Shown here: in pieces, positions 44,703 to 53,506 of the stretch | Position numbering within the stretch: the stretch's first letter is position 1 | How the letters are laid out: every line of letters starts with the position of its first letter | Source of the DNA: G965232465 sp965276005 | Lineage (GTDB): Bacteria > Pseudomonadota > Alphaproteobacteria > JAQWUY01 | Length of the DNA stretch: 64,000 bases | Assembly (NCBI GenBank): GCA_965276005.1 | Contig: OZ254962.1 | Coordinates: 1 to 64,000, forward strand | Direction: 5' to 3' | The notes under the pieces: generated by a model | The model's input: only the letters and a program-made list of their open reading frames with translations | Database searches by the model: none | What the model was told of the DNA's origin: nothing | Made by a program: the position numbers and the translations under genes

Positions 44703-46577
44703 ATGTCTGATGAAAATGATACCGACAACGACCAGATTCCAGAAGATAATGAAATTAGATTGCGGGGAAAACTGTTACGGGGGGTCAATCGTGTCGATGA
44801 ACGCAACTTGACCGATTTGGATTTACGCAGTAAATGGTGGTTGGACGACAAGCAAGATGTGGGTATGACCGTGCTTATGAGCGAACGGTTTTACAATTAT
44901 GGTTTGACCGTTGCTGAGTTGCGTTCTGGTCGTCCAGTGATTGGTATTGCCAACAGCGGTTCTGATTTGTCCCCGTGTAATTATATTCATACGCAACTTG
45001 CCCAACGGGTTGCCGATGGGGTACGGGATGCGGGGGGCTTGCCGTTGGTATTTCCCGTGTATCCTATTCAAGAAACTTCTCGTTGTCCCACCGCTGCTAT
45101 CGATCGCAACCTTGCGTATATGGCGTTGGTGGAAGTACTGCACGGCAACCCCATCGATGGGGTTGTGTTGACCACTGGTTGCGATAAGACCACACCGTTT
45201 CAAATGATGGCGGCGGCGACTGTTAATATTCCGGCTATTTGTGTTAATTCTGGTCCGATGTTAAACAGTTTGTGGCGGGGCAAGCGGGCGGGATCTGGGG
45301 TGGCACAATGGTGGGCAAGGCAAGAACACGCCAAAGGCAACCTCAGCGAACTGGAATATTTTGATCTGGCGATTTCACAGGTGCCGTCGACCGGGCATTG
45401 TAACACTATGGGGACGGCTTTAACTATGAATTGCTTAGCCGAAGGGCTGGGCATGTCGCTACCCGCCCAAGCCGCCTGTCCTGCCGCATATCGGGATCGT
45501 GCTATGTTTTGTTACCTCACCGGCAAACGCATTGTCGACATGGTGCGACAGGACTTAAAGCCATGTGATATTATGACCCGTAAAGCCTTCGAGAATGCCA
45601 TCGTGTTAAACACTGCCTTAGGGGGGTCTACCAATGCCCAGATTCATATTAACGCCATAGCACAACATGCGGGTATCGAAGTACCTATGTCCGATTGGCA
45701 AGATATGGGTTGGGATATTCCGCTGTTGGTCAATATGCAGCCGGCGGGTAAGTATTTGGGCGAAGAATTTTACCGGGCGGGCGGCGTGCCAGCGGTGCTG
45801 TACGAATTGTTAAAAAACGGTAAACTACACGGCGATGTTATTACCGCTAATGGCAATACACTAGCCCAAAATGTGTATGAAACCCAAGACCGCAAAGTGG
45901 TATACAGCTACGACAAGCCATTGATGAAACGGGCGGGGTTTGCGGTGATAAGCGGCAATATGTTCGACTATGCGATTATGAAAACCTGCGTTATTTCTAA
46001 GGATTTTCGTAAAAAGTATTTGCAAGACGGCATATTCGAAGGGCGGGCGATTGTGTTTGACGGAGCTGAACACTACAACGCCACCATTGACGATCCGGCA
46101 CTGGGTATCGACACGGATTGCATGTTGATTATGCGTTATGCAGGTCCCATCGGTTGGCCCGGTGCCGCCGAAGTGGTCAATATGCGTCCGCCCGTGTATT
46201 TGCTGGAACAGGGCATCGACACTTTGCCGACTATGGGCGATGGGCGGCAATCGGGGACTTCTGCTAGCCCGTCTATTTTAAACGCTGCCCCAGAGGCGGC
46301 TCAGGGAACGGGGTTGTCTATTGTTCGCAACAACGACCCGATTCGCTTAGATTTAAACAACCGTACACTGATGTTGCTCATATCTGATACAGAATACAAA
46401 GCCCGCATGCAGCAGTGGCAGCAAAAACAACAGACAGACTCCCACTATCCAGCAAGCCAAACCCCATGGCAAGAAATGTACAGAAAAACCGTGACCCCGT
46501 TATCAGAGGGCGGCACTATGGGATTTGCTACAAAATATCAAAATGTGGGACGAAAGAAACCCAGACATAATCATTAA
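44703..46577 (+). CDS. IlvD/Edd-family dehydratase (sugar-acid dehydratase)
   Basis: 624 residues from ATG 44703 (MSDENDTDN); an upstream in-frame ATG at 44622 has no ribosome site. The family iron-sulfur/Mg sites are seen in LTTGCDKTTPFQM and STGHCNTMGTALTMNCLAEG, the conserved LNTALGGSTNAQIHI is present, and MRYAGPIGWPGAAEVVNM and DGRQSGTSASP mark the C-terminal half. The acidic N-terminal extension and size match the sugar-acid branch (arabinonate, xylonate, gluconate-type) rather than dihydroxyacid dehydratase IlvD. The uronate dehydrogenase next door, convergent at 19 bases, supports a uronate/aldonate pathway. The exact sugar is not readable. Confidence 0.9.
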   Translation: MSDENDTDNDQIPEDNEIRLRGKLLRGVNRVDERNLTDLDLRSKWWLDDKQDVGMTVLMSERFYNYGLTVAELRSGRPVIGIANSGSDLSPCNYIHTQLAQRVADGVRDAGGLPLVFPVYPIQETSRCPTAAIDRNLAYMALVEVLHGNPIDGVVLTTGCDKTTPFQMMAAATVNIPAICVNSGPMLNSLWRGKRAGSGVAQWWARQEHAKGNLSELEYFDLAISQVPSTGHCNTMGTALTMNCLAEGLGMSLPAQAACPAAYRDRAMFCYLTGKRIVDMVRQDLKPCDIMTRKAFENAIVLNTALGGSTNAQIHINAIAQHAGIEVPMSDWQDMGWDIPLLVNMQPAGKYLGEEFYRAGGVPAVLYELLKNGKLHGDVITANGNTLAQNVYETQDRKVVYSYDKPLMKRAGFAVISGNMFDYAIMKTCVISKDFRKKYLQDGIFEGRAIVFDGAEHYNATIDDPALGIDTDCMLIMRYAGPIGWPGAAEVVNMRPPVYLLEQGIDTLPTMGDGRQSGTSASPSILNAAPEAAQGTGLSIVRNNDPIRLDLNNRTLMLLISDTEYKARMQQWQQKQQTDSHYPASQTPWQEMYRKTVTPLSEGGTMGFATKYQNVGRKKPRHNH

Positions 46578-46595
46578 ATATGGCAACCGCTAATA

Positions 46596-47396
46596 TTACT
46601 CCTTTAAAATGCCGATGTCTGTAAATACGCCGCCTTGATATTTTCTTATGCTGGCGGTTGTGTCTTTGTGTGGGTTGGTTTTTTCTATGTGTTCGGCGTA
46701 TATTTCGGCGTTGTCTTGTGGGTGCCAGCCCAAGTGGACGATGTTGCTGTTGTCCCAGAAGCTGCGGTCGTTGTTCGATGCCCCGTATATGATGGGACAG
46801 CCCAAGTGATCGATGGTAAATGCGGTGTTACACAAGGACACAAAATCCCGTGCCGATAGCCAAGTGGACAACATGCGAATGTCTTTCGGTGTGTCGGTGC
46901 AAGATCCTATTCTAACAATAGCGGTGTGTTGGGAGAATTTGTCGTGATACATCTGTGCCAGCGATTCGCCAAAGCACTTCGACACCCCGTACAACGAATC
47001 CGGACGGGTGGGGGCAGTGTTGTCGATAGTATGCGATTGCAAGTGGTACCCCACTGTGTGATTGGTGCTGGCAAATACAATGCGGGGTTTACCGGTGTTG
47101 CGGGCGGTTTCATAGAGATTATATAACCCAATAATATTGGCGTTTAACACCTGTTCAAAAGTCCCCTCAATCGAATATCCCCCCAAGTGTATAATCGCAT
47201 CGCACCCTTGCATTGCCTGTGCGATAGCGTTTGGGTCTAATAAATTAGCCGGGCGGTTTATTTCATGGGCGGATACATCGGCTATATCACAAGGGGCGGA
47301 CAGTACAACCTCATTGGCTATGTCCGCCAACAAGGGGCGAATCAGGGTCGCCATACCGCCACTGGCACCTGTTAATAATATACGGTTGATTTTCAT
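46596..47396 (-). CDS. udh: Uronate dehydrogenase (NAD-dependent SDR)
   Basis: 266 residues from ATG 47396, with AAAGGGAA upstream; a longer frame to 47546 is not used. N-terminal Rossmann motif LLTGASGGMATL, then IIHLGGYSIEGTFEQVLNAN, IIGLYNLYETARNTGKPRIV, FASTNHTVGYH and the catalytic YGVSKCFGESLA (Tyr-x3-Lys). It matches Agrobacterium Udh block by block to the end (LGWHPQDNAEIYAEHI). The enzyme oxidises galacturonate/glucuronate to the aldarolactone, the first step of the oxidative uronate route. It is divergent from the AEC carrier and has its own promoter. Confidence 0.92.
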   Translation of the reverse strand: MKINRILLTGASGGMATLIRPLLADIANEVVLSAPCDIADVSAHEINRPANLLDPNAIAQAMQGCDAIIHLGGYSIEGTFEQVLNANIIGLYNLYETARNTGKPRIVFASTNHTVGYHLQSHTIDNTAPTRPDSLYGVSKCFGESLAQMYHDKFSQHTAIVRIGSCTDTPKDIRMLSTWLSARDFVSLCNTAFTIDHLGCPIIYGASNNDRSFWDNSNIVHLGWHPQDNAEIYAEHIEKTNPHKDTTASIRKYQGGVFTDIGILKE

Positions 47397-47430
47397 GTGT
47401 GTTCCCTTTCTGCTGTGCTGTGTTTTTGCC

Positions 47431-47458
47431 AGTATAGCACAAAACATATTGTATGCAA
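47431..47458 (-). promoter_or_regulatory. Promoter of udh
   Basis: Minus strand TTGCAT (47458-47453), 16 bases, TATACT (47436-47431), about 35 bases before the udh ATG. Good match at -10. Confidence 0.6.
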
Positions 47459-47462
47459 GGGC

Positions 47463-47509
47463 TAGGCAGGGTATATGTGTTGTGGTATAGTGTTTTAAAC
47501 ACTGTATAC
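47463..47509 (+). promoter_or_regulatory. Promoter and palindromic operator of the AEC carrier gene
   Basis: TAGGCA (47463-47468), 17 bases, TATAGT (47486-47491) point to the carrier ATG at 47527. A near-perfect palindrome GTATAGTGTTT...AAACACTGTATAC (47485-47509) covers the -10 and expected start site. This is where a repressor of the GntR/LacI size would bind, and it also lies 27 bases upstream of the udh -35. Confidence 0.6.
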
Positions 47510-47526
47510 AGAGAGAGAAATATATC

Positions 47527-48465
47527 ATGAATATTGTTAATTCCATTTTGCCTATTATTGTCTTGTTAGTTATGGGGTATGTGCTTAAACGGCTGTGGAT
47601 TACTGCGGACAGTTTTTGGAAGACCGCTAATGCGTTAATTTATTATATTTTGTTTCCCGCCTTGATGGTGAAGTCGATAACTTTGGCGGATTTTTCCGCT
47701 ACTTCGTATGATTTTATTGGTGTTTTAGTCGTTATTTTGTTGGCTTTTGTCGCTGGTATTTGGCTGTTGAAACCGCTGTTTCGAGAGGCGGCGTTTTGGG
47801 TGGTATTTTTGCAAGGGTCGATCCGCTATAACAGTTTTGTATTTATCCCCGTAACCTATTTATATGTGGGGCAACAGGTCGCCCCGATTGTTACTTTGAT
47901 TACCGGGTTTTTAATCATGACCGCCAATATTATCAGTGTCCATGCACTCAATATGTACGGGGTTAAAAAGCAACGGATTTTACACAATGTCAAAACCACT
48001 TTATTAAACCCGTTGGTGTTTTCCTGTTTGTTGGGATTGGTGCTTAACAAAGTGGCAACCGTATTGCCGATTATTACCCAAATTGTGTGGATAAATACCA
48101 CGCTTGGGTACTTGGGGGACGCATCGGTGGTGATGTGTTTGTTGGCGATTGGGGCAACCCTACAATTTAACCAGTTGGGACAATATTACAAAGGCATTAT
48201 CGCTTGTGTCGGGGTGAAATTATTGCTGTTACCTGCGGTGGTGGTGGCGGTGCTATCGTATATGCAGTTTCCCCCCGTGCTGATTTTGGTATGTATGATA
48301 TACGCCGGTTCCCCCTGTTCCGCTAACGCCGTGCCAATGACGCAAGTCATGGGCGGCGATTACAAAAACATGAGCCTAATAATTAGCATCCAAACGGTCA
48401 GCTGCCTAGTAACCCTGCCCCTATTGTTGTATGGATACCAATGGGTGTTTTCTTATGCGGGGTAG
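47527..48465 (+). CDS. AEC-family (auxin efflux carrier-like) transporter
   Basis: 312 residues with about ten hydrophobic segments. The start MNIVNSILPIIVLLVMGYVLKR and the ALIYYILFPALMVKSI block are typical of AEC permeases that move organic acids (malate, malonate and similar). AGAGAGAAA precedes the ATG. Divergent from udh with a shared operator region, so probably uptake or efflux of a uronate-derived acid (inference). Confidence 0.9.
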   Translation: MNIVNSILPIIVLLVMGYVLKRLWITADSFWKTANALIYYILFPALMVKSITLADFSATSYDFIGVLVVILLAFVAGIWLLKPLFREAAFWVVFLQGSIRYNSFVFIPVTYLYVGQQVAPIVTLITGFLIMTANIISVHALNMYGVKKQRILHNVKTTLLNPLVFSCLLGLVLNKVATVLPIITQIVWINTTLGYLGDASVVMCLLAIGATLQFNQLGQYYKGIIACVGVKLLLLPAVVVAVLSYMQFPPVLILVCMIYAGSPCSANAVPMTQVMGGDYKNMSLIISIQTVSCLVTLPLLLYGYQWVFSYAG

Positions 48466-48497
48466 GTATATGTGTTGTGTGTGGCTGTTGTTTCGTC

Positions 48498-48785
48498 CTA
48501 CTTAAAGCGTAAATCGTTTAGTAACCAACGGGCTTCTGAGTTTTCTAAGTGTTCATTTTTTAAAATATAATCATATGCTGTTTTGCCATCTTCATCTCTT
48601 GTATTGACATTTGCCCCTGCGGCAATAAGCGTTGTTATAACTTCTGGATTTTCATTAGACTCCGATGCCCGCATTAATGGTGTCCAGCCATCTTCATTGC
48701 GTGCATTGACATTTGCCCCACTGGCGATTTTATTTTTAACATCTTGTACTCCGGCGTTTTGCCAATATTGCCTTGCGTAAATAGC
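48498..48785 (-). pseudogene. Truncated paralogue of the giant ankyrin gene
   Basis: A frame without start, opening after TAA at about 48786, reads ARQYWQNAGVQDVKNKIASG, then two ankyrin units (GWTPLMRASESNENPEVITT and the following) and the tail GKTAYDYILKNEHLENSEAR, WLLNDLRFK, stop. These blocks match the N-terminal (QYWQTATIQDVKNKIANG) and C-terminal parts of the neighbouring 1156-residue protein. So it is a shrunken tandem copy without signal peptide. The last 17 codons of the large gene overlap it in another frame. Confidence 0.75.
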
Positions 48786-51700
48786 TTAATAGCCAACGGA
48801 GCGGGCGACGAAAGATTATAAAAGCAAGTACCAATAATATAAAAGCAGGTACCAATAAGAATCCTAATAGCCAACGCGATTTTACGGGCGGGCGAAGTGG
48901 AGGTTCAAAGCGTAAATCGTTTAATAGCCAACGGGCTTCTGAGTTTTTTAAGTGTTCATTTTCTAAAATATAATCATATGCTGTTTTGCCATCTGCATCT
49001 GCTAAAGACGCATCCGTGTCCTTTGCGGCAATAAGCGTTGTTATAACTTCTGGATTTTCATTATGTTCCGATGCCAACATTAACGGTGTGTAGCCCTTTT
49101 CACTGAGTGCATCAGCTTTTTCCGACAACTTTTTCCATATGGCAAAAAGTATGTTTATACCTTTCATTTCTAGTGTGTCGCCATCTACCTCAACGACGAA
49201 TTCTGGTACAGAGATAGAATCCAATGCCTGTCTTGATGTTACTTTGCCATATTTATTTTGTGCATTGACATCTGCCCCTGCGGCAATAAGCTTTGTTATA
49301 ACTTTTGGATTTTTATTATACCTCGATGCAATCATTAACGGTGTCCAGCCATCTTTATCTTGTGCATTGACATTTGCCTCTTTGTCAATAAGCATTTTTA
49401 TAACTTCTAGATTTTCATTAAACCCCGATGCAAACATTAACGGTGTCAAGCCATTTTCAGTGCGTGCATTGACATTTGCCTCTTTGGCAATAAGCATTGT
49501 TATAACTTCTGGCTTATTATTCTTCGATGCCAACATTAACGGTGTTACGCCATCTTCATTGCGTGCATTGACATTTGCCCCTTTGTCAATAAGCATTTTT
49601 ATAACTTCTGGATTTTCATTATTCGCCGCTGCAAACATTAACAGTGTCCTGCCATATTTATCTTGTGCATTGACATTTGCCTCTTTGTCAATAAGCATTT
49701 TTATAACTTCTGGATTTTCATTATTCGTCACTGCAATTAACGGTGTTACGCCATCTTTATCTTGTGCATTGACCTTTGCCCCTTTGGCAATAAGCATTTT
49801 TATAACTTCTGGATTTTCATTATTTGCCACTGCCAACATTAACGGTGTCCTGCCATATTTATCTTGTGCATTGACTCTTGCCCCTGCGGCAATAAGCGTT
49901 GTTATAACTTCTGGATTTTCATTATTCGCCACTGCAAACATTAACGGTGTCCTGCCATCTTTATCTTGTGCATTGACCTTTGCCTCTGCGGCAATAAGCA
50001 TTTTTATAACTTCTGGATTTTCATTATTCGCCACTGCCCACATTAACGGTGTCCTGCCATCTTTATCTTGTGCATTGACCCTTGCCCCTGCGGCAATAAG
50101 CGTTGTTATAACTTCTGGATTTTCATTACGCTCCGATGCCGACATTAACGGTGTGTAGCCCTTCTCACCGGGTGCATTGACAGCTTCTGCGGCAATAAGC
50201 GTTGTTATAACTTCTGGATTTTCATTATTCGCCGCTGCAAACATTAACGGTGTCCAGCCATATTTATCTTGTGCATTGACATTTGCCCCTTTGTCAATAA
50301 GCATTTTTGTAACTTCTGGATTTTCATTATACCTCGATGCCAGCATTAACGGTGTCTTGCCATCTTTATCTTGTGCATTGACATTTGCCCCTTTGTCAAT
50401 AAGCATTTTTATAACTTCTGGATTTTCATTATTCGCCACTGCCCACATTAACGGTGTCCTGCCATCTTTATCTTGTGCATTGACCCTTGCCCCTGCGGCA
50501 ATAAGCGTTGTTATAACTTCTGGATTTTCATTACGCTCCGATGCAAACATTAACGGTGTCCAGCCATATTTATCTTGTGCATTGACATTTGCCCCTTTGT
50601 CAATAAGCATTTTTGTAACTTCTGGATTTTCATTATACCTCGATGCCAGCATTAACGGTGTCTTGCCATCTTTATCTTGTGCATTGACATTTGCCCCTTT
50701 GTCAATAAGCATTTTTATAACTTCTGGACTTTTATTATTCGCCACTGCCAACATTAACAGTGTCCCGCCATTTTTATCTTGTGCATTGACATTTGCCCCT
50801 TCGTCAATAAGCATTTTTATAACTTCTGGACTTCTATTATTCACTACTGCCAACATTAACAGTGTCCAGCCATCTTTATCTTGTGCATTGACCCTTGCCC
50901 CTGCGGCAATAAGCATTTTTATAACTTCTGGACTTCTATTATGCACTACTGCCCACATTAACGGTGTCCCATCGTTAGGCACTTTTATAACTTCTAGATT
51001 TTCATTAAACCTCGATGCCAACATTAACGGTGACCAGCCATCTTTATCTTGTGCATTGACATTTGCCCCTTTGTCAATAAGCATTTTTATAACTTCTGGA
51101 CTTTTATTATTCGCCACTGCCAACATTAACGGTGTCCAGCCATATTTATCTTGTGCATTGACATTTGCCCCTTCGTCAATAAGCATTTTTATAACTTCTG
51201 GACTTCTATTATTCACTACTGCCAACATTAACGGTGTCCAGCCATCTTTATCTTGTGCATTGACCCTTGCCCCTGCGGCAATAAGCATTTTTATAACTTC
51301 TGGACTTCTATTATGCACTACTGCCCACATTAACGGTGTCCCATCGTTAGGCATTTTTATAACTTCTGGACTTTTATTATTCACCACTAGCGACATTAAC
51401 AGTGTCCAGCTATATTTATCTTGTGCATTGACATTTGCCCCTTCGTCAATAAGCATTTTTATAACTTCTGGACTTTTATTATTCATCACTGCCCACATTA
51501 ACAGTGTCCCGCCATCTTTATCTTGTGCATTGACATCTGCCCCTTCGTCAATAAGCATTTTTATAACTTCTGGACTTTTATTATTCATCACTGCCCACAT
51601 TAACGGTGTCCAGCCATCTTTATCTTGTGCATTGACATCTGCCCCTGCGGCAATAAGCATTTTTATAACTTCTGGATTTTCATTATTCGACGATGCAAAC

Positions 51701-52206
51701 ATTAACGGTGTCCTGCCATCTTTATCTTGTGCATTGACATTTGTCTCTTTGTCAATAAGCATTTTTATAACTTCTGGATTTTCATTATTCGCCACTGCCA
51801 ACATTAACGGTGTCCTGCCATCTTTATCTTGTGCATTGACCTTTGCCTCTGCGGCAATAAGCATTTTTATAACTTCTGGATTTTCATTATTCGCCGATGC
51901 AATCATTAACGGTGTCCTGCCATCTTTATCTTGTGCATTGACATCTGCCCCTTCGTCAATAAGCATTTTTATAACTTCTGGATTTTCATTATTCGCCGAT
52001 GCCCACATTAGTGATGTGTAGCCATCTTTATCTCGGACAATTACATTTGCACCATTGGCGATTTTATTTTTAACATCTTGTATTGTGGCGGTTTGCCAAT
52101 ATTGTTTTGTTTGGTCATTGTTACTTAGTGGAAAAGTATTCGCATATAGGGTTGCAGGTGCCAACAGGCACAATATGAGTACAAATCTTTTAAGTATTTT
52201 TGTCAT
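48736..52206 (-). CDS. Giant ankyrin-repeat protein with signal peptide and C-terminal membrane anchor
   Basis: 1156 residues. Signal peptide MTKILKRFVLILCLLAPATLYA. After QYWQTATIQDVKNKIA come about 29-30 ankyrin units of 33-34 residues (core xTPLMxAxxNNENPEVIKML then IDKGANVNAQDKD) to about residue 1080. One non-ankyrin insert sits before the last unit (VEVDGDTLEMKGINILFAIW region). Then ILENEHLKNSEARWLLNDL and a Pro-rich linker lead to one membrane helix (WLLGFLLVPAFILLVLAFII) and a basic tail. AGGATGAGAGA precedes the ATG. Ankyrin arrays bind proteins, and in host-associated bacteria they often meet eukaryotic partners. Here the topology places the array outside the cytoplasm, tethered to the membrane. 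Function unknown. Confidence 0.88.
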   Translation of the reverse strand: MTKILKRFVLILCLLAPATLYANTFPLSNNDQTKQYWQTATIQDVKNKIANGANVIVRDKDGYTSLMWASANNENPEVIKMLIDEGADVNAQDKDGRTPLMIASANNENPEVIKMLIAAEAKVNAQDKDGRTPLMLAVANNENPEVIKMLIDKETNVNAQDKDGRTPLMFASSNNENPEVIKMLIAAGADVNAQDKDGWTPLMWAVMNNKSPEVIKMLIDEGADVNAQDKDGGTLLMWAVMNNKSPEVIKMLIDEGANVNAQDKYSWTLLMSLVVNNKSPEVIKMPNDGTPLMWAVVHNRSPEVIKMLIAAGARVNAQDKDGWTPLMLAVVNNRSPEVIKMLIDEGANVNAQDKYGWTPLMLAVANNKSPEVIKMLIDKGANVNAQDKDGWSPLMLASRFNENLEVIKVPNDGTPLMWAVVHNRSPEVIKMLIAAGARVNAQDKDGWTLLMLAVVNNRSPEVIKMLIDEGANVNAQDKNGGTLLMLAVANNKSPEVIKMLIDKGANVNAQDKDGKTPLMLASRYNENPEVTKMLIDKGANVNAQDKYGWTPLMFASERNENPEVITTLIAAGARVNAQDKDGRTPLMWAVANNENPEVIKMLIDKGANVNAQDKDGKTPLMLASRYNENPEVTKMLIDKGANVNAQDKYGWTPLMFAAANNENPEVITTLIAAEAVNAPGEKGYTPLMSASERNENPEVITTLIAAGARVNAQDKDGRTPLMWAVANNENPEVIKMLIAAEAKVNAQDKDGRTPLMFAVANNENPEVITTLIAAGARVNAQDKYGRTPLMLAVANNENPEVIKMLIAKGAKVNAQDKDGVTPLIAVTNNENPEVIKMLIDKEANVNAQDKYGRTLLMFAAANNENPEVIKMLIDKGANVNARNEDGVTPLMLASKNNKPEVITMLIAKEANVNARTENGLTPLMFASGFNENLEVIKMLIDKEANVNAQDKDGWTPLMIASRYNKNPKVITKLIAAGADVNAQNKYGKVTSRQALDSISVPEFVVEVDGDTLEMKGINILFAIWKKLSEKADALSEKGYTPLMLASEHNENPEVITTLIAAKDTDASLADADGKTAYDYILENEHLKNSEARWLLNDLRFEPPLRPPVKSRWLLGFLLVPAFILLVLAFIIFRRPLRWLLSYLRKAILAKRRSTRC
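49090..52050 (-). repeat. Array of about 29 tandem 99-102-bp ankyrin-coding repeats
   Basis: The DNA repeats strongly (for example TTATCTTGTGCATTGACATT and TTTATAACTTCTGGATTTTC recur throughout on the plus strand). Two units are cut short in the same way (...IKMPND-GTPLM and ...IKVPND-GTPLM), each followed by the same three-unit series, showing duplication of a block of about four units. The open frames on the plus strand across this region are a by-product of the periodicity. Confidence 0.85.
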
Positions 52207-52285
52207 TCTCTCATCCTTTCATTGTTTATCGTTATCACAATGATAAAATGAATATTGCTTTATGTCAATAGGATATGTGTATTAT

Positions 52286-53491
52286 CTATGCTTGCCCTGC
52301 ATAGTCTCTCAAATAAGAAAATTTTTCTGTAAGGGTGCCGTTTTGACAAATGGTGCCGTTGGCTATTCTGCCGTCGTCTTTGCCGATTATGTATGGGAGC
52401 ATGTGGTGTAGTAATGAGGTGCCGAAGGCTTGTGATGCGTCTTTGGGAATGGCACTAGGCAGGTTGTCTATGGCGGTTACGGTGATGGCGGTGGGGTCGC
52501 TGAATAGGGGGGTCTCTTGTCCTGTTTGGCGGTCGATGTCGTATAGGGGATCGATTAAACAGGTTGTCCGTACGGTGGTGGGAATAGGTCCCGGCAGGTC
52601 GCAGGATATATCAGAAATAATGGTAATGGGGAATTTTTTATGCTGTTTTATGTCGTTTATACTGAAAAATACGGGGGATGTGGGATCCCAAAAATGCCCT
52701 GATATGTATATGTCTGCGGTTTGGGCATAGGGGAGAAAATTGCTGCTGTACCCTCGACTGGGATTTTGAAAAAAGGCGGTTTCTGTCATTTCTGCCCCAT
52801 CGGTGCGTTTGATATACGCACGGGGGGACAGGGCGACAAATACGCCTGTGTCGGTGCTGTTTAGGTACTGTTCGGCACTGATGGGACGGAGCCCTGCCAT
52901 TTTTAATATTTTTACTACGCCACTGGACACTCGCCCGCCTTGTCCGGTGTGTATAACCCGAATGGGCAAGGGGGGGAGGTTTTGCACCCATTGAAACAGG
53001 CTACGCACCCCGTCCCCCGTATGGGCAAGGGGTAGGTCATAGGCGTTATACCGCATGCCATACGCCCGCAACGCATTATATGCCCCGACAATGCCCGCTT
53101 CGTGTCCGAATGCCCCGACCCGTTGCCCGGTGGGGCTTACCACTGTTTCATAATCGATCAGGGTGATATTTTTGGCGATAACCGCCCGCATCAATGCTTG
53201 ATTGTGGGCTTGGGCTTTGATGGTGTGGCTGAAAAATATGTATGTTTTGTTGGCGATAAGCGTATCGATAGGTACTTCTTTGACCCCAAAAATCACATCA
53301 CAATCGCTTAAATCCTGTTGCAGGTCGATACCGTGTTGGCTGTACTCTGCATCGCTAAAACACCGTATATCCGATGGCTGTACCACACAGTCGACACGGT
53401 ATTTTTGTTTAATTTCTACACATTGTTGCGGGGTAAAGGGCACTCGATAATCAACGGGAATCTTTTGTTCTTTTACAATACCGATTTTCAT
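52286..53491 (-). CDS. Saccharopine / alanine-dehydrogenase-type NAD(P)-dependent dehydrogenase
   Basis: 401 residues of the AlaDH/PNT-like superfamily, close to fungal-type saccharopine dehydrogenase (L-lysine-forming). N-terminal KIGIVKEQKIPVDYRVPFTP, FGVKEVP, FFSHTIKAQAHNQALM, LIDYETVVSPTGQRVGAFG, a nucleotide-binding IRVIHTGQGGRVSSG, and the C-terminal ISDISCDLPGPIPTTVR are the family blocks. AapP follows the same strand upstream with a 15-base gap, so the enzyme is in the amino-acid importer operon. It probably handles lysine or a related amino acid taken up by it; this is inference. Confidence 0.87.
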   Translation of the reverse strand: MKIGIVKEQKIPVDYRVPFTPQQCVEIKQKYRVDCVVQPSDIRCFSDAEYSQHGIDLQQDLSDCDVIFGVKEVPIDTLIANKTYIFFSHTIKAQAHNQALMRAVIAKNITLIDYETVVSPTGQRVGAFGHEAGIVGAYNALRAYGMRYNAYDLPLAHTGDGVRSLFQWVQNLPPLPIRVIHTGQGGRVSSGVVKILKMAGLRPISAEQYLNSTDTGVFVALSPRAYIKRTDGAEMTETAFFQNPSRGYSSNFLPYAQTADIYISGHFWDPTSPVFFSINDIKQHKKFPITIISDISCDLPGPIPTTVRTTCLIDPLYDIDRQTGQETPLFSDPTAITVTAIDNLPSAIPKDASQAFGTSLLHHMLPYIIGKDDGRIANGTICQNGTLTEKFSYLRDYAGQA

Positions 53492-53506
53492 ATTTTATAA
53501 TAGTGT

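Noticed and set aside
49139..52021. Two long plus-strand open frames (339 and 614 codons) opposite the ankyrin gene
   Set aside because: They are periodic antisense translations of the ankyrin DNA repeats (ISIFITSGFSLF units), without ribosome sites or a plausible protein composition.
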